Positions 1 through 11,268 of a stretch of 64,000 bases of DNA are shown in pieces. The notes under the pieces are model-generated. The model was not told the origin of the DNA, made no database searches, and was given only the letters and a program-made list of their open reading frames with translations. The first letter of the stretch is position 1; the number at the start of each line of letters is the position of its first letter. Made by a program: the position numbers and the translations under genes. This DNA comes from Dipteronia dyeriana (lineage: Eukaryota > Streptophyta > Magnoliopsida > Sapindales > Sapindaceae), in assembly GCA_032871835.1 (NCBI GenBank), contig CM065298.1, positions 7,737,596-7,801,595 on the forward strand, read 5' to 3'.

Positions 1-196
1 GCTATCTAGCTATTTCCTGGTATCGAGATCTGGATGGCAACTATGCTCTTACACTTAGACCCTTCTTAGGAGTGGTAGTCAGACCAAGGCATCATGAGGG
101 CTATCTAGCTATTTCCTGGTCTCGAGATCTGGATGGAAACTATGCTCTTACACTCAGACCCTTCTTGGCAAGGGGTAGTGCCCTGTTGAGGCATCA
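1..196 (-). repeat. 99-bp tandem repeat in 3' UTR of Tat A, runs off the window
   Basis: One full unit (196 down to 95) and most of a second (94 down to 1). Each begins TGATGCC and contains AAGAAGGGTCTGAGTGTAAG and GGAAATAGCTAGATAGC. The same array follows pol in copies B and C. The array continues outside the window. Confidence 0.9.
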
Positions 197-317
197 GAAG
201 TAGCAAAGGGGCTTCCCCGGCTGACCCTTGGTCTTGATGTGATAATGTTGATTTTTCCATGTAGACCCAAATCATTGAAGGACATATTTGAAGAAGGAGT
301 AAACAAGAAAAGCAAGC

Positions 318-323
318 TTTATT
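318..323 (-). promoter_or_regulatory. AATAAA signal downstream of Tat A pol
   Basis: AATAAA in the context TATCAATAAAGC about 75 nt after the pol stop. It is conserved at the same place in copies B (24702) and C (50613). It may be a polyadenylation signal that would end the RNA before the repeat array; this is inference. Confidence 0.45.
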
Positions 324-397
324 GATAGGGAGGATGGAGTACATTATTGTCGAAAAAAAGAAACTAGTCGGAGGTCGCCTGCTCCTGAGTCCCCTAT

Positions 398-1755
398 TCA
401 AAGGTAGAATTTCCTTAGGTGATCCGCATTCCAAGTATGGTCGATGAGTCGACCATTCATATCTTCGAGCTTGTACGCCCCACTGCGGATCACCATCTTT
501 ATTAGGTATGGTTCTTCCCAGTTGGGCCCTAGAACCCCGTTTGACCTCTTTCCGATGTTCAACATTACTTTCTTGAGGACTAGATCCCCTTCTTTGAAGC
601 TTCGGGCTTTAACCATCCTGTTGAAGTACCTGACAATCCTGCTTTGGTAGATCACTACATTCTCAGCTATTCGATCTTGCTTCTCCTCTAGGAAGTCCAA
701 GCTAGCTCGGAGCTTACTTTCATTGCTCTCTGGTTTGAATTGCTGGACTCTAAAGGAGGTTAATTTATGCTCGATAGGTAGTACTACTTCAACCCCAAAA
801 GCCAGCGAGTAAGGCGTTTCTCCGGTAGCTGTTCTCCTTGTAGTATGGTAAGCCCAAAGAACCTCGGGAAGCTCTTCTACCCATATGCCTTTCTTCTGAT
901 GTAGCTTTTTCTTTAATAATTTCTTAATGGTTTTGTTCATTGATTCCACCAGACCATTGGTCTGAGGGTGGGCTACCGAAGCAAGCCGAATGTCGATTCC
1001 CAAGCCTTCACAGAAATCTCTGAATCGACCATTATCGAATTGTTTTCTGAGGTCGGTTATAATGGCAAGAGGGGTTCTGAACCTGTAAACTACATTGGTT
1101 TTGATGAACCTTGTTGTATTTTCTTCTGATTTCTAGGAGATGGTCTGGCTTCAACCCATCTCGTGAAATAGTCAATTGCCACGATAGCATGCTTGGCCTG
1201 ACCCGGAGCTGTAGGGAGCGGTCCAATCAAGTCGACTCCCCACATAGCAAAGGGGTATGGTGAGCTAAGGAATGACAACCGATCTGGAGGGAGGTGACTC
1301 AAGTTTGTGGCCTTCTGGCATGCTTCACAGGTTTGCACTAATTTTTTCGCATCTTGGTGGATGGTTAGCCAGTAATACCCCATACGGAAGACCTGATTTG
1401 TGAAAGCCTCCTTACTAATATGGTTCCCGCATTCCCCGGAATGAACCTCTTTCAAAGCCCACTTGGCGTCTTCAGGGTGTAGATATCCGAGCAGGGGAAG
1501 AAACTTTCCCTTTCGGTATAAATGCCCATCCATCATACAATACCGGATCGAGAGCCTTTTAACTCTTCTAACTTGGTTGGGCTCACTGGGGAGTTTTTCA
1601 TCCTGTAGATTCTCCACTATTGGATCCATCCAGCATGGCTGTCGGTCCAAGGTATAGGTTTCCTCACCTATCATAATGCTAGGTAGGGGGATTACTTGAA
1701 GAGGGACTCTGTGAGGTAAGGTTTGGCCATCATATGCAGCTATCTTGGCGAGCAC
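398..1755 (-). pseudogene. pol: Tat A integrase (frameshifted)
   Basis: Integrase joins the cDNA to the host chromosome. The N-terminal zinc site is visible as EVHSGECGNH followed by TCEACQK. The catalytic core has its first Asp in WGVDLIG, the second Asp in an ITDL motif near 1052-1069, and the Glu in NGLVESMNK near 920-950. The C-terminal part ends GRLIDHTWNADHLRKFYL. A frameshift near 1130 puts the second Asp in another frame from the first, and a further shift near 1003 separates the C-terminal half. The three catalytic residues themselves survive. It follows the archaeal-type RNase H directly. Confidence 0.9.
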
Positions 1756-2299
1756 GTCAACTCGATGATTCAGTTGTCAAGGTATTTGCTCGATTCTGAA
1801 TCCCTTAAACCTGCTTTTGAGTTGTTGAACCAATCTCTGGTACGCGATCATATTATCCTCTTTTGCCTTATAATCTTCGGAGACTTGGTTGACCACGATT
1901 GAAGAGTCACTCTTGATATTCAGGTAATCAACCCTAAATTCTATGGCTGCCTTTATTCTAGCTAGCAGGGCTTCGTACTCTGCCTCATTGTTTGTGGCTT
2001 TAAATTCAAACCTGAAACAGTGGCAGCACTCAATTCCTTCTGGGTCGATGAGGACTATGCCCGCTCCTCCCCCAAATTGCCCGAAAGCTCCATCAGTGTA
2101 GAGAGTCCATGACTCGCAGCCTTCAGGCCAGTTGTCGGATTCTGGAATCCTCTCAAGGGTTACATCTGTTACCGTGGGGGCCCCCTGGCTTGAAGGTATT
2201 GAGAGCTCGGCTACAAAGTCTGCTAGTGCCTGAGCTTTTATCGCGGTCCTAGGCTTATACTTTAAATCAAACTGAGTAAGCTCTAGGGCCTAAATGTCC
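1756..2299 (-). pseudogene. pol: Tat A archaeal-type RNase H and connection region
   Basis: This is the second RNase H that sets the Tat clade apart. Read on the minus strand it begins with a spacer (YKPRTAIKAQALADFVAEL-like) and then the domain, with the first catalytic Asp in LYTDGAFGQ near 2100, the GIVLIDPEG strand, the Glu in AEYEALLA and the Asp in KSDSS. It removes RNA from the RNA:DNA hybrid during reverse transcription. Stops interrupt the frame, so no long ORF covers it, but the motifs are easy to follow against the better copy in C (48650-49200). Confidence 0.85.
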
Positions 2300-2763
2300 A
2301 GCCTTCCAGAAACATTCGGCCTTTGTAAGAATTGACAGAGGGGTTGATCTGTCACCACTACTTTTGAATGGGCATGGAAGTAGGGACAGAGTTTCCTTAC
2401 CGACGTCAAAAAGGCTTAAACGAGCTTTTCCAATAGGGTATAGTTCTTCTAGGGCTTAGTTAGAGCGTGACTCATATAGTAAATAGATCGCTGGATCCTA
2501 GCTTCGCATTCCTTGACCAAAGTCGCGCTTACGGCGGTCTCTGAAATGACCAAGTATATTTGGAGCTCTTCTCCAGGATTTGGCTTGACCAGTAGTGGAG
2601 GGCTTGTTAGATATCTTTTCAAAGCTTGGAAAGCTTTTTCACTCTCCTGATCCCATTTCATGTTTCTTCCCTGCTTGATAGCTTTGAAGAATGGTAGGCA
2701 CTTATCGGTAGACTGAGAGATGAACCTGTTGAGCGTTGCTACCTGTCCGGTCAAGGCTTGAAC
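2300..2763 (-). pseudogene. pol: Tat A gypsy-type RNase H (degenerate)
   Basis: Continuation of the RT polypeptide: a tether (TGQVATLNRFISQSTDKCLP) then the RNase H-like part with LQIYLVISETAVSATLVKE and IYYMSHALTKP. In Tat elements this domain is often degenerate, and the usual catalytic Asp is replaced by a neutral residue here too. It is separated from RT by a stop codon (TAG in place of the Gln codon) near 2764. Confidence 0.85.
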
Positions 2764-3440
2764 CTATTTAAGAGATGTGGGGGATTCTAGATCCAGGATA
2801 GCCATGATCTTTTTTGAGTTAGCCTCTATGCCTCTCTCATGGACCATGAAGCCCAGAAACTTCCCCGCAGTTACCCCAAAGACGCATTTGGAAGGGTTCA
2901 ACCTCATTTGGTTTTCCCTTAGGATCATGAAAGTCCTACGAAGGTCGTCCATGTGGCCTCCTGAGGTTGAAGATTTAGTGATCATGTCGTCGATGTACAC
3001 CTCCATCGACCTTCCGATTTCAGGTTTGAACAACCGATTGACTAACCGCTGGTAAGTAGCTTTAGCATTTTTAAGCCCAAAAGACATCACCTTGTAGCAG
3101 TACAGGCCTTGTACGGTGATGAAACTGGTTTTTTCCTGGTCCACGGGATGCATCATAATATGATTGTAGCTGGAAAATGCGTCCATGAAGCTCATGAGCT
3201 TGTTCCCGGAGGTGGAATCGATCAACTGATCAATTTTTGGCAGAGGGAAACTGTCTTTCGGGCATGCCTGGTTGAGGTCGGTGTAGTCTACACACATGCG
3301 CCATTTCCCATTTGCCTTTGTGACCATGACCACGTTGGTGATCCATTTGGGGTAACGGGCTTCCCGAATGAAGCTTGCCTGGGTTTGTTTATCCACCTCT
3401 TCCTGAACCGCCATATTTCTTTCGGTGTTGAAGTGACGCC
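2764..3440 (-). pseudogene. pol: Tat A reverse transcriptase
   Basis: The RT fingers and palm are almost fully open in one frame of 216 codons: WRMCVDYTDLN, SFPLPKIDQLID, FMDAFSSYN, FGLKNAKATYQRLVN, and the catalytic VYIDDMITKS with both aspartates intact. This is the best preserved RT of the Tat copies here. The N-terminal part (above 3414) is in another frame. It would copy the element RNA into DNA inside virus-like particles in the cytoplasm. Confidence 0.92.
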
Positions 3441-4380
3441 TTTTCTATTTGATGGGCTTGAAGGTTGGGTATATCACCAGTCGATGTGCAACTAATGTCA
3501 TTGGGATCCCCGGTATCTTAGCATGACTCAAAGCAAAAAAATGTCGTTAAACTCTGTGAGGAGCCTAATCAAACCCTCTCTCATTCCTGGCTCAAGGGTA
3601 GCTCCGATCTTGACGATCTTCTAGGGATCGCTTATTCGGGCAGGAATCTCTTCTAACTTATCTAGTGGATGGCTACTGGCCCATTCCCTTCTCTATTTTT
3701 CCATGTCGGGCACCACGAGGTCGTCTTCAAGGCAATCGGTGGAACCCGTGTCTTCCAGGTTTAGTGTAGGAGTCATCTTACCTTGGATCGTCGTCACTTG
3801 GGTGAGTTGTTTTGCTAGAGCTAATGGGTTGGCCGATATTGCATAGCATTTCACCCCGAACTTCCCCCACCTTGTCTCCTACCTGGAACTTCAGGACGTT
3901 GTGGTAAATAGAAAGGACCCATTTCAAGGATGTTAAAAATGGCCTCGCTAATATTACGTTGTAGGCCGATGGAGTATCTACCACCACGAAGTCGGTCATG
4001 ATGTTTTGCTGGAGAGGTGAGGCTTCAATAATCACTGGTAGGATTTTTGATCCTACGGGTGTGATTGAGTCCCCAGTGAACCCATATAATGGAGTAGTGT
4101 AACTATTATAACACTACTGCTTCAAGCTTAGCTTTTCCATTGTATATTTGAACAGTACGTCGACGCTGCTACCTGTGTCGACGAGCATCTGGTGCACCAT
4201 AAAGTTGGCAATTTGTACCGTGATGACCGTAGGGTCATCGTGAGGCTGCACGGTGTTATAGACATCTGCTTCAATTAAAACGATCTGTGACAGCTGTGAG
4301 GGGTTGGTCGGTCTTTGATCGACTTTAAAGATATCCCGCCCCTCGTCCGTACGAGAGACTTTCTTTCTGATCCAGCTTCT
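3441..4380 (-). pseudogene. pol: Tat A protease region
   Basis: Retropepsin-type aspartic protease that would cut the Gag-Pol polyprotein. The active-site motif LVDTGSS is visible near 4165-4185, followed by the flap region and FVVVDTPSAYNVILARPFL near 3940-3990. The reading frame has several stops, and the downstream linker to RT (3441-3780) is broken as well. Confidence 0.83.
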
Positions 4381-5518
4381 TCATGATTTCGTGCCACGGT
4401 GAACAAAAAAAAAGAGGGCTGTCTCGGCAAAAAGGCGAGCTGGGCTCAGGAGCCGCTCAAGGGAAGAAGGATCTCTCGCATGGTTTTTCCTGGAACTGTT
4501 GGAGGTACCGGCCAGAGTGGGCCCCTCCCTGATAGTGTGTATTATCTTAATCTGTTGCATCAGGTCCGCCTGCTCCCCCTTCATTTTCTCGACATGTTCT
4601 CGGATCTCGGCTTGCACCTCTCTTCCAGTCTGAATGTTCTCCCTGACTTGTTGTAAGAATTCTATCAAGCATCCTCTCCTTATCAAAGCCTTAATCTGGT
4701 TCCGCAGGTTATAGCATTCTGAAGTGTTATGCCCTACGTCTTCGTGAAAGTTACAATATTTACAACAATTTCTCTTATCGACCGAGGCTTTCATAGGAGC
4801 GGGCTTCTGTAACAATCCCTTATCCCGTATCCCGAATGGCGAGGTAAAATGTTTCTCGAGATGACTTTAAGGGAGTGTAATGGTCGTACCCTCTCTCATC
4901 GTGAGCTATAGAAGCCACTGTTCTGGGAGGTGGTAAAGCTTGATGAGGAACTCGTTTATCTGGATACCTTTCCGATCTGGATTGAGGAAGGGGGAAACCG
5001 TATGTTGTATATTAGGGGGTTTATTCTGGCTTTTTTGAGCTTTCTCGGATCTAGGAACTTCTTTTTTTGTCACTTTATGGCTCTCATGTCGTCATGTTCC
5101 ATCTTGACCTTGAGCTGTTCGTCGACCTCAATCTACTCTAGAACTCGATCATAAGCTTTTTGGTAGGTTTCTAGAGGCCTCTTAGCAAAAGACTGGAAAA
5201 GCTTTCAGGCCCATAGGTTCCTTCTGAAGTTGGCGAGGGTTTCTTTCTCTGTGAAGACTCCTATCTGGATGACTTGTGGAAATGCTCGATATAAGCCCGG
5301 AGGGTTTCTCCTCTCTCCCGGATCATGTATTGTAGATGGATTGGGTCCTTCAATCGGGGCTTAACTCCCTGGAATTGTGAGCAGAAATCTGTTGATAACT
5401 TGGTGAAGGAATCCACACTACCGGCAGGTAGTTTCCTAAACAAGGTTTTAGCATAATCTGTGACTGTAGTGGGGAACATTCTACACATAACAGCCCTGGC
5501 TATGTTCTGAACCTCTAT
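4381..5518 (-). pseudogene. gag: Tat A gag core and zinc knuckle
   Basis: The capsid-like gag core is seen at 5261-5488 (CRMFPTTVTDYAKTLFRKLP, FTKLSTDFCSQF, IHLQYMIRERGETLRAYIEHF). The nucleocapsid-like knuckle CNFHEDVGHNTSEC follows near 4730-4780, then a charged helix. The linker between them is scrambled by frameshifts. A TGA stands at 5072-5070 where copy D still has CGA. Confidence 0.85.
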
Positions 5519-5521
5519 CTA

Positions 5522-6172
5522 TTGAACGAAGCTCTCTAAGTGGCTCAGGGGATCTTCAGTTCTGGAGAACCTGTCAGTTGGCATTTTGAACTTAGGCGGG
5601 AGCTCCGCCTCTTGGACCCTTCCGGTGAAGGGGGCATTCATTTCACTTAAAGGATCTTTCTTGTCCTCCTTGTATTTTCCCTTTTTCATCAATTGGACCT
5701 CCTTCTGAAGTTCTGCCAACTGGTCCTTTAGACGTTTGCTTTTAGATTTTCTTAAGTTGATCTCGGATTCCTCACCATTGGATCCCTCTGACGAACTGGC
5801 GACCTCCACCTGGTTTCTTCTTGGAAGAGGGTCTGCTTGGGGGCTTTGCTGACTTTCTTCTTCCCTACTCCTGGCTTCTCTCCTTGAATTGGTTGGGTGG
5901 AGAAACTCTCTCCGTTCCCGGGGAAAGATATCTATCGCTGATTTAACTTTCCTTGGTTGGTATCGTGGCAGCGCTTCGGGGACAGAAGGCATGGGCCCTA
6001 GCCTATCCCGGATTGAGGTTGGGACTCCTGCTCTGTTAAGAGCTAATTCCTGATGGGCAGGTTCCAGGCGATCGAAGGCAGATTGCCTATCCCCAGGCCT
6101 GCTTGACTCCCCCTGATTACAGAGACCTGCTTGTTGGATAGTGATACCCTCAACGAGCAGTCGAAGGAGAAC
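5522..6172 (-). pseudogene. gag: Tat A gag, N-terminal part (downstream half)
   Basis: Open frame read from the Tekay insertion at 6172 down to a TAG at 5521-5519. It is polar and charged: SIRDRLGPMPSVPEALPRY, the basic stretch LRKSKSKRLKDQLAELQKEV (probably a coiled coil), then FKMPTDRFSRTEDPLSHLE before SFVQ and the TAG. The same TAG stands at the same codon in copies B, C and D. The missing first part is at 14297-14502 on the far side of the insertion. Confidence 0.88.
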
Positions 6173-7822
6173 TGACAAGACCTACCCCGACTCCTCTCTT
6201 GAGTACGAGGGAGACCCTGTGGGTTGAACTTTTTTTGCTAGCATGATAAAAAGAACTTTCTACTAAATTTTCCTTTGAAAATACTTGCTTTTTAACATAA
6301 AAAAATGTAAGGAAAATATTGGAGAGTACCAAATGTACATAATTGTAATTTCTTTTCAACATTTCGTTCGTTACAAAAAGTTTGTCAAAAATGATCGATC
6401 AGACCAAAAACCGACCATTTTAGTTCATCCTGACTAGAAAATCGAGCAGGCAGAGTAAGAAACCCGAGTAGGCCGAGTGGACCGAATAGGCCGAGTGTGC
6501 CAGGTAGGTCAAGTGGGCTGAGTAAGTCAAGTGGGCCGAGTAGAACGAACAGATTGAGTAGAAATCCGACCACGTCTGACCATGTCTACCATCCTGACCA
6601 TGCCTACCGTCCCGACCATGCCAACCGTCCCGACCATGCCGACCTCACATTTCTAAATATGTACAGGAAAATAAAAAATGCATGACTTTTATGCTTCCTG
6701 AGTCCGCACATCCAAGCAGCTACCTGGAAAATATTTTAGAAGTGAAAGGATGAGCGCTAACGCCTAGTGAGTGAATGGAAACTTTTAAAAAATATTTCTG
6801 AACAACTTTTAACATGCATTCAGTAATACATAGTAAAAATAATATATCTACTTTCGTACTTAATAAACTGAATGCATCTCTTTTCTGAACAAGAATAAAA
6901 TACTTTATAAAATCTTAATCCGTACCAAATTCGTACCCAGGGATATCCTCAATACGTAAGCCGAATTACTTCATACAAACGCAGATTCAGGAATAACTTC
7001 TGGTCATACCCGTGCAGAGCTACTCAATTACTTTTTCTCTGGTCATACACGGGCAGAGCGACTTTCTGGTCATACACGTGCAGATCGACTCAATTACTCT
7101 TTCTCTGGTCATACACGTGCAGAGTGACTCATGACAGACACATGTGTAGAACGACCCCAAAATCCAACCATAATCATAACTGGGGAAGGGTACATACATG
7201 GTGCTTTCGTAGAAATCACAATCTCTTCTTGATAATTCATAAAATAATATAACTGATTCTGAATGCTAATATAAGCATAAAACATACTTTCAATTCTCTG
7301 TATCATCACCATTAATCATAAAAAGCGATTAAAAGCTTAAATGATTTGCAACAATTAATCTTAAGCATAAAACTGGAAAATTTTGAGTTAAAAACAAAAC
7401 TGAAAACTTATTCACTCACAACTTATCCTTCAAGCTTAATTCGGACCAAGTATGCCAGGTTCCCTTACTTCGTCTTCTTTCCCTAACAATCACACAAGAT
7501 CCAATTAGAAACTGAAACCAAAGAATAATCAACTGAAATCTATAATCACGAGAGAGAGCTTTACTGACTTCTCCTTCTCTTTCCTTTCTTCCGTTGGATT
7601 CTACTGCTTTCTAGCTCTCACAACTTTTATCCTCCAATATATATACTTATGGAAGGACACAACTGAAGTTGTGAGCTAATTAATTAAGCTCACAGCTGTC
7701 TGTCAGCCATGCAGATCACCTAGGCTTACTCACCTGATGGCTTTTCTGCTTCACGCTTATCCAAATTTTTTTTCTTTTCAAATTGGTCCTTTCGATTGGG
7801 CCTGAAAGACATGGGTGTTACA
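6173..7822 (-). repeat. 3' LTR of the Tekay-like element
   Basis: 1650 bp, bounded by TGACAAG and GTGTTACA on the plus strand. It lacks a block of about 30 bp that the other LTR has near 13161. It contains GGCCGAGTA-type short repeats (about 6445-6560), CATGCC-GACC repeats (6580-6645), four CTGGTCATAC repeats (7000-7125), TATA-like stretches (about 6895 and 7640) and pyrimidine-rich DNA. Confidence 0.93.
7000..7125 (-). promoter_or_regulatory. Four direct repeats with G-box cores in the Tekay LTR
   Basis: CTGGTCATAC starts at 7000, 7039, 7066 and 7105 (steps of 39, 27, 39). The third and fourth carry intact CACGTG palindromes at 7075-7080 and 7114-7119; the first two have CCCGTG and CACGGG. 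CACGTG is the plant G-box bound by bZIP and bHLH factors. A role as enhancer is inference. Confidence 0.6.
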
Positions 7823-7836
7823 ATTCACCCCTCCAT
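7823..7836 (-). other. Polypurine tract of the Tekay-like element
   Basis: Read on the minus strand: GGAGGGGTGAAT immediately before the 3' LTR start TGTAACA. This is the expected place for plus-strand DNA priming. Confidence 0.8.
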
Positions 7837-7869
7837 ATAAGAATTTCGTCCTCGAAATTACTTACCTAG

Positions 7870-8328
7870 CTAAAACAAATGGGGATATGGAGTCCGCATA
7901 TGATCTTCATGTTCCCAAGTCGCCTCTTCTACTGCATGATTTCTCAATAACACTTTTACAAGAGGAATAACTTTAGTATGTAATACTTGTTCCCTTATAT
8001 CTAGAATCTCAATAGGTTCCTCTTCATAAGTTAAATCTTCTCTTAACTTTATTGGTTGCTTGGTTAAAACATGCGTAGGGTCAACTATATATTTTCGAAG
8101 CATAGAAACATGAAATACATCATGAATTCTTGAAATCTCTAAAGGTAAAGCTAAACGGCATGCCACAGCTCGTACTCTGGCAATGATCTCATACGGACCA
8201 ATATATCATGGACTTAACTTACCACGTCTTCTAAATCGAAGTATACCTTTCCAAGGTGAAATTCGTAGGACCACATAGTCACCTACTTTAAATTCAAGTT
8301 CCCTTCTCCACTTATCTGTGTAGCTTTT
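7870..8328 (-). pseudogene. pol: Tekay integrase tail: GPY/F module and chromodomain
   Basis: The integrase C-terminus has VGDYVVLRISPWKG and a YIGPYEIIARV GPY/F motif, then HDVFHVSMLRKY, and ends with a chromodomain-like segment (VKVLLRNHAVEEATWEHED) before a stop at 7872-7870. Chromodomains in this group are thought to direct integration to marked chromatin. One stop (TGA replacing Trp) lies before YIGPYE near 8210. Confidence 0.87.
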
Positions 8329-9306
8329 CTACCTATCTTGAGCAACATTTAATCTGTCTCTGATGATTTTAATCTTTTCTGTTGTGACTTGAACAAGTTC
8401 TGGACCTAACAACTTTCTCTCGCCTACTTCATCCCAACATATCGGTGTTCTGTACTTTCTCCCGTACAAAGCTTCATAAGGAGCCATTTCGATGCTAGCT
8501 TGATAACTGTTATTGTAGGCAAATTCTATCAAAGGTATATGTACATCCAAACTTCCTTTGAAATCCATTACACAAGCTCGAAGCATATCTTCTAATGTCT
8601 GAATAGTGCGCTCCGATTGACCATCAGTCCGCGGGTGAAAAGCAGTACTAAAATGCAATCTAGTCCCCAAAGCTTCTTGTAAACTGGGCCAAAATCTGGA
8701 TGTTAATCGGGGATCTCTGTCCGAGACTATAGATACCGGTGCGCCATGAAGACGAACTATTTCATCAATATATATTCGGGCTAATCTGTCAAGAGAGTAA
8801 GTAATACCGATTGGCAAAAAGTGTACAGACTTTGTAAGTCGATCAACGATCACCCATATACTGTCGTGTCCACTCTGACTATGGGGAAGTCCTACCACAA
8901 AATCCATGGTAACATGTTCCCATTTCCATTCGGGAATAGGAAGTGGTTGAGAAAGTCCTGCTGGTTTCTGATGCTCTACCTTGACTTGTTGACAAATCAA
9001 ACATTTAGAGACGAATTCTGCTATCTCTATTTTCATACCTTGCCACTAGTAATGCTCTTTCAAAGTACGATATAGTTTAGTACTTCCTGGATGCATTGCA
9101 TAAGCTGAAGAGTGAGCTTCCTCTAAAATTTCATCTTTAAGTTCCTTAATGTTTGGTACACAGAGTCTATTACCTAGAACCAATGTACCATCACTTCTCA
9201 TTACAAAGTCAGCTCCTAAGCTTTTCTGTACTTCTTCCTTCAATTTAACTAAATAAGAATCTTGAGTTTGTAATTCTTGTATACGATCAATCAAAATAGG
9301 CCTAAC
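8329..9306 (-). pseudogene. pol: Tekay integrase
   Basis: The zinc-binding N-terminus (AYAMHPGSTKLYRTLKEHY, then KCLICQQVK) is followed by a core open for 235 codons. It has MDFVVGLP with the first catalytic Asp, IVSDRDPR with the second, and FHPRTDGQSERTIQTLEDML with the Glu. Stops at about 9040 (Trp to TAG) and 8330 bound the ORF. Apart from these it reads well, in line with a fairly recent insertion. Confidence 0.92.
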
Positions 9307-9846
9307 CTAAAAGGTAGCCAGTAATGCTCCAAAATCTCGTGCTTCTAGCTTAACTCTCAATATTATTAATTCAGCTAATAATGGCAGGTGAATCATCTTC
9401 AAATGAGCCATAGAACTTGAAGACTTTCTACTGAGTGCATCTACCACCACATTTGCCTTACCAGGATGATATTCAATCGTACAGTCATAATCTTTAATTA
9501 AATCAATCCATATTCTTTGTCTCAAATTCAGTTTCTTCTGAGTGAAAAGATATTGTAAGCTTTTATGATCTGTATAAATCTGACAAGTGACCCCATATAA
9601 GTAATGCCTCTAAATTTTTAATGCAAACACAACTGCAGCAAGCTCTAGGTCATGGGTTGGGTAATTCTGTTCATGCTTCTCTAATTGTCTTGACGCATAA
9701 GCTATCATTTTCCCATGTTGCATCAATACGCAACCCAAACCATGTTTAGATGCATTACTGTAAACAACAAATCCATCACTTCCGGTTGGAAGAGCAAGTA
9801 TTGGAGCAGAAGTCAATCTCTCATTGAGTTCTTGAAAACTCTGTTC
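9307..9846 (-). pseudogene. pol: Tekay RNase H
   Basis: RNase H in the usual gypsy form: [18 protein letters not shown] at the start, [20 protein letters not shown], then [12 protein letters not shown] and [15 protein letters not shown]. The first catalytic Asp is changed to Asn (YSNAS where the family has YCDAS or YSDAS), so catalysis would be lost even without the stop that replaces the Trp of the IWRHYLYG motif near 9608. Confidence 0.9.
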
Positions 9847-10545
9847 TCAAGCTTCTGACCACTCAAACTTCACATCCTTCTGAGTTAATCTTGTTAATGG
9901 TAAAGCTATTTTAGAAAATCCCGTTACAAATCTTCGATAGTAACTTGCTAAACCCAAGAAACTTCTAATTTCTGTCACACTGATTGGTCGTTCCCAACTC
10001 ACTATAGCTTCAACTTTTTGAGGATCAACATAAATACCATCACCAGAAGTCACATGGCCCAAAAATGTAACTCTATCGAGCCAGAATTGACACTTGCTAA
10101 ATTTGGCATAAAGTTTATTCTCTCTCAGGACTTGTAGAATAATATCTAAATGCTCTGCATGCTCCACATCATCCTTAGAATAAATCAAAATGTCATCAAT
10201 GAACACAATAACAAATTTGTCTAGATAATGATGAAATATCCTATTTATCAAATCTATAAAAACTACTGGAGCATTTGTTAATCCAAAAGGCATAACTAGA
10301 AACTCATAATGCATGTAACAAGTTCTGAAAGCGGTCTTTGGTACATCAAAGTTTCTAATCCTCAATTGATGATAACCTGTTCGCAAATCTATTTTGGAGA
10401 ATACCTTTGCTCCTTGAAGTTGATCGAATAAGTCATCAATACGTGGGAGTGGGTATTTATTACGTACCGTTGCTTTATTCAACTGCCGGTAATCGATGCA
10501 TAAACGTAATGTTCCATCTTTCTTCTTAACAAACAGAACTGGCGC
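9847..10545 (-). pseudogene. pol: Tekay reverse transcriptase
   Basis: One frame covers most of the [48 protein letters not shown] and the catalytic [12 protein letters not shown] with both aspartates. It ends with [18 protein letters not shown] and FEWSEA. A TAG at 10548-10546 stands where the family has Trp and separates it from the protease and RT N-terminus upstream. Confidence 0.93.
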
Positions 10546-10548
10546 TCC

Positions 10549-11244
10549 CTATGGTGACACACTAGGTTTAATAAAATTCTTGTTCACCAATTCTTCTAAT
10601 TGAATCTTCAACTCTTTCAATTCGGTTGGAGCCATTCTATAAGGTCGGATAGAAATTGGAGTTGTGCCTGGAACCAAATCTATCACAAACTCAATGTCTC
10701 TATCTGGTGGTAATCCATGAAGGCCTTCAGGAAATACATTTGGAAATTTTCTTTCCACCGATATATCTTCTAACTTTACCTCCCTATCCCGAGTATCAAT
10801 CATATAAGCCAAATAAGCTGAACATTGTTTCCTAAGCAACCGTATGACAGTAATAGCAGATTTAACACAAGAAGGAAGAACCCAATGTTCACCACAGAAA
10901 ATAACATCCGATTCTCCTTGAAGTGTAAATTTTACCTCTTTTCGAAAACAATCTACTGTAGCATGGTGTATAGTTAGCCAATCCATTCCCAAGATAACAT
11001 CAAAATCACGTATATCAAGCGGAATCAAATCAACATGTAGCTCATGTTTACCTACTATGACCTTACTGTTTCTATATAAATTCTCATCCATTAAAGATTC
11101 ACCAGTAGGTGTAGCCACTACCATACTAGAATCTAGTGGTCTTAATTCTACATCCGCATACACCATAAAAGATCGAGATACAAAAGAATGAGTAGATCCA
11201 GGATCAATGAGAACACGAACATCGTGGCCAAAAATTGTTAACAT
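10549..11244 (-). pseudogene. pol: Tekay protease and RT N-terminus
   Basis: Aspartic protease with the active site VLIDPGSTHSFVSRSFM (this branch has D-P-G in place of D-T-G) and the second hydrophobic element DFDVILGMDWLTIHHATVDC. It is followed by the linker FPEGLHGLPPDRDIEFVIDL and the RT entry segment RPYRMAPTELKELK. The frame is fully open for 231 codons. Confidence 0.92.
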
Positions 11245-11268
11245 GCCTGTAACGACATCTGGTGTGGT

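Noticed and set aside
2777..3495. Plus-strand ORFs of 92 and 128 codons
   Set aside because: They are the reverse frame of the Tat A reverse transcriptase; the same shadow appears on the minus strand over copy C (47588-48156).
6385..6573. Leu/Gly/Pro-rich ORF on the minus strand (a similar one at 12872-13078)
   Set aside because: It is the translation of the 9-bp GGCCGAGTA minisatellite in the Tekay LTR; unit number differs between copies, and it has no start context or homology.
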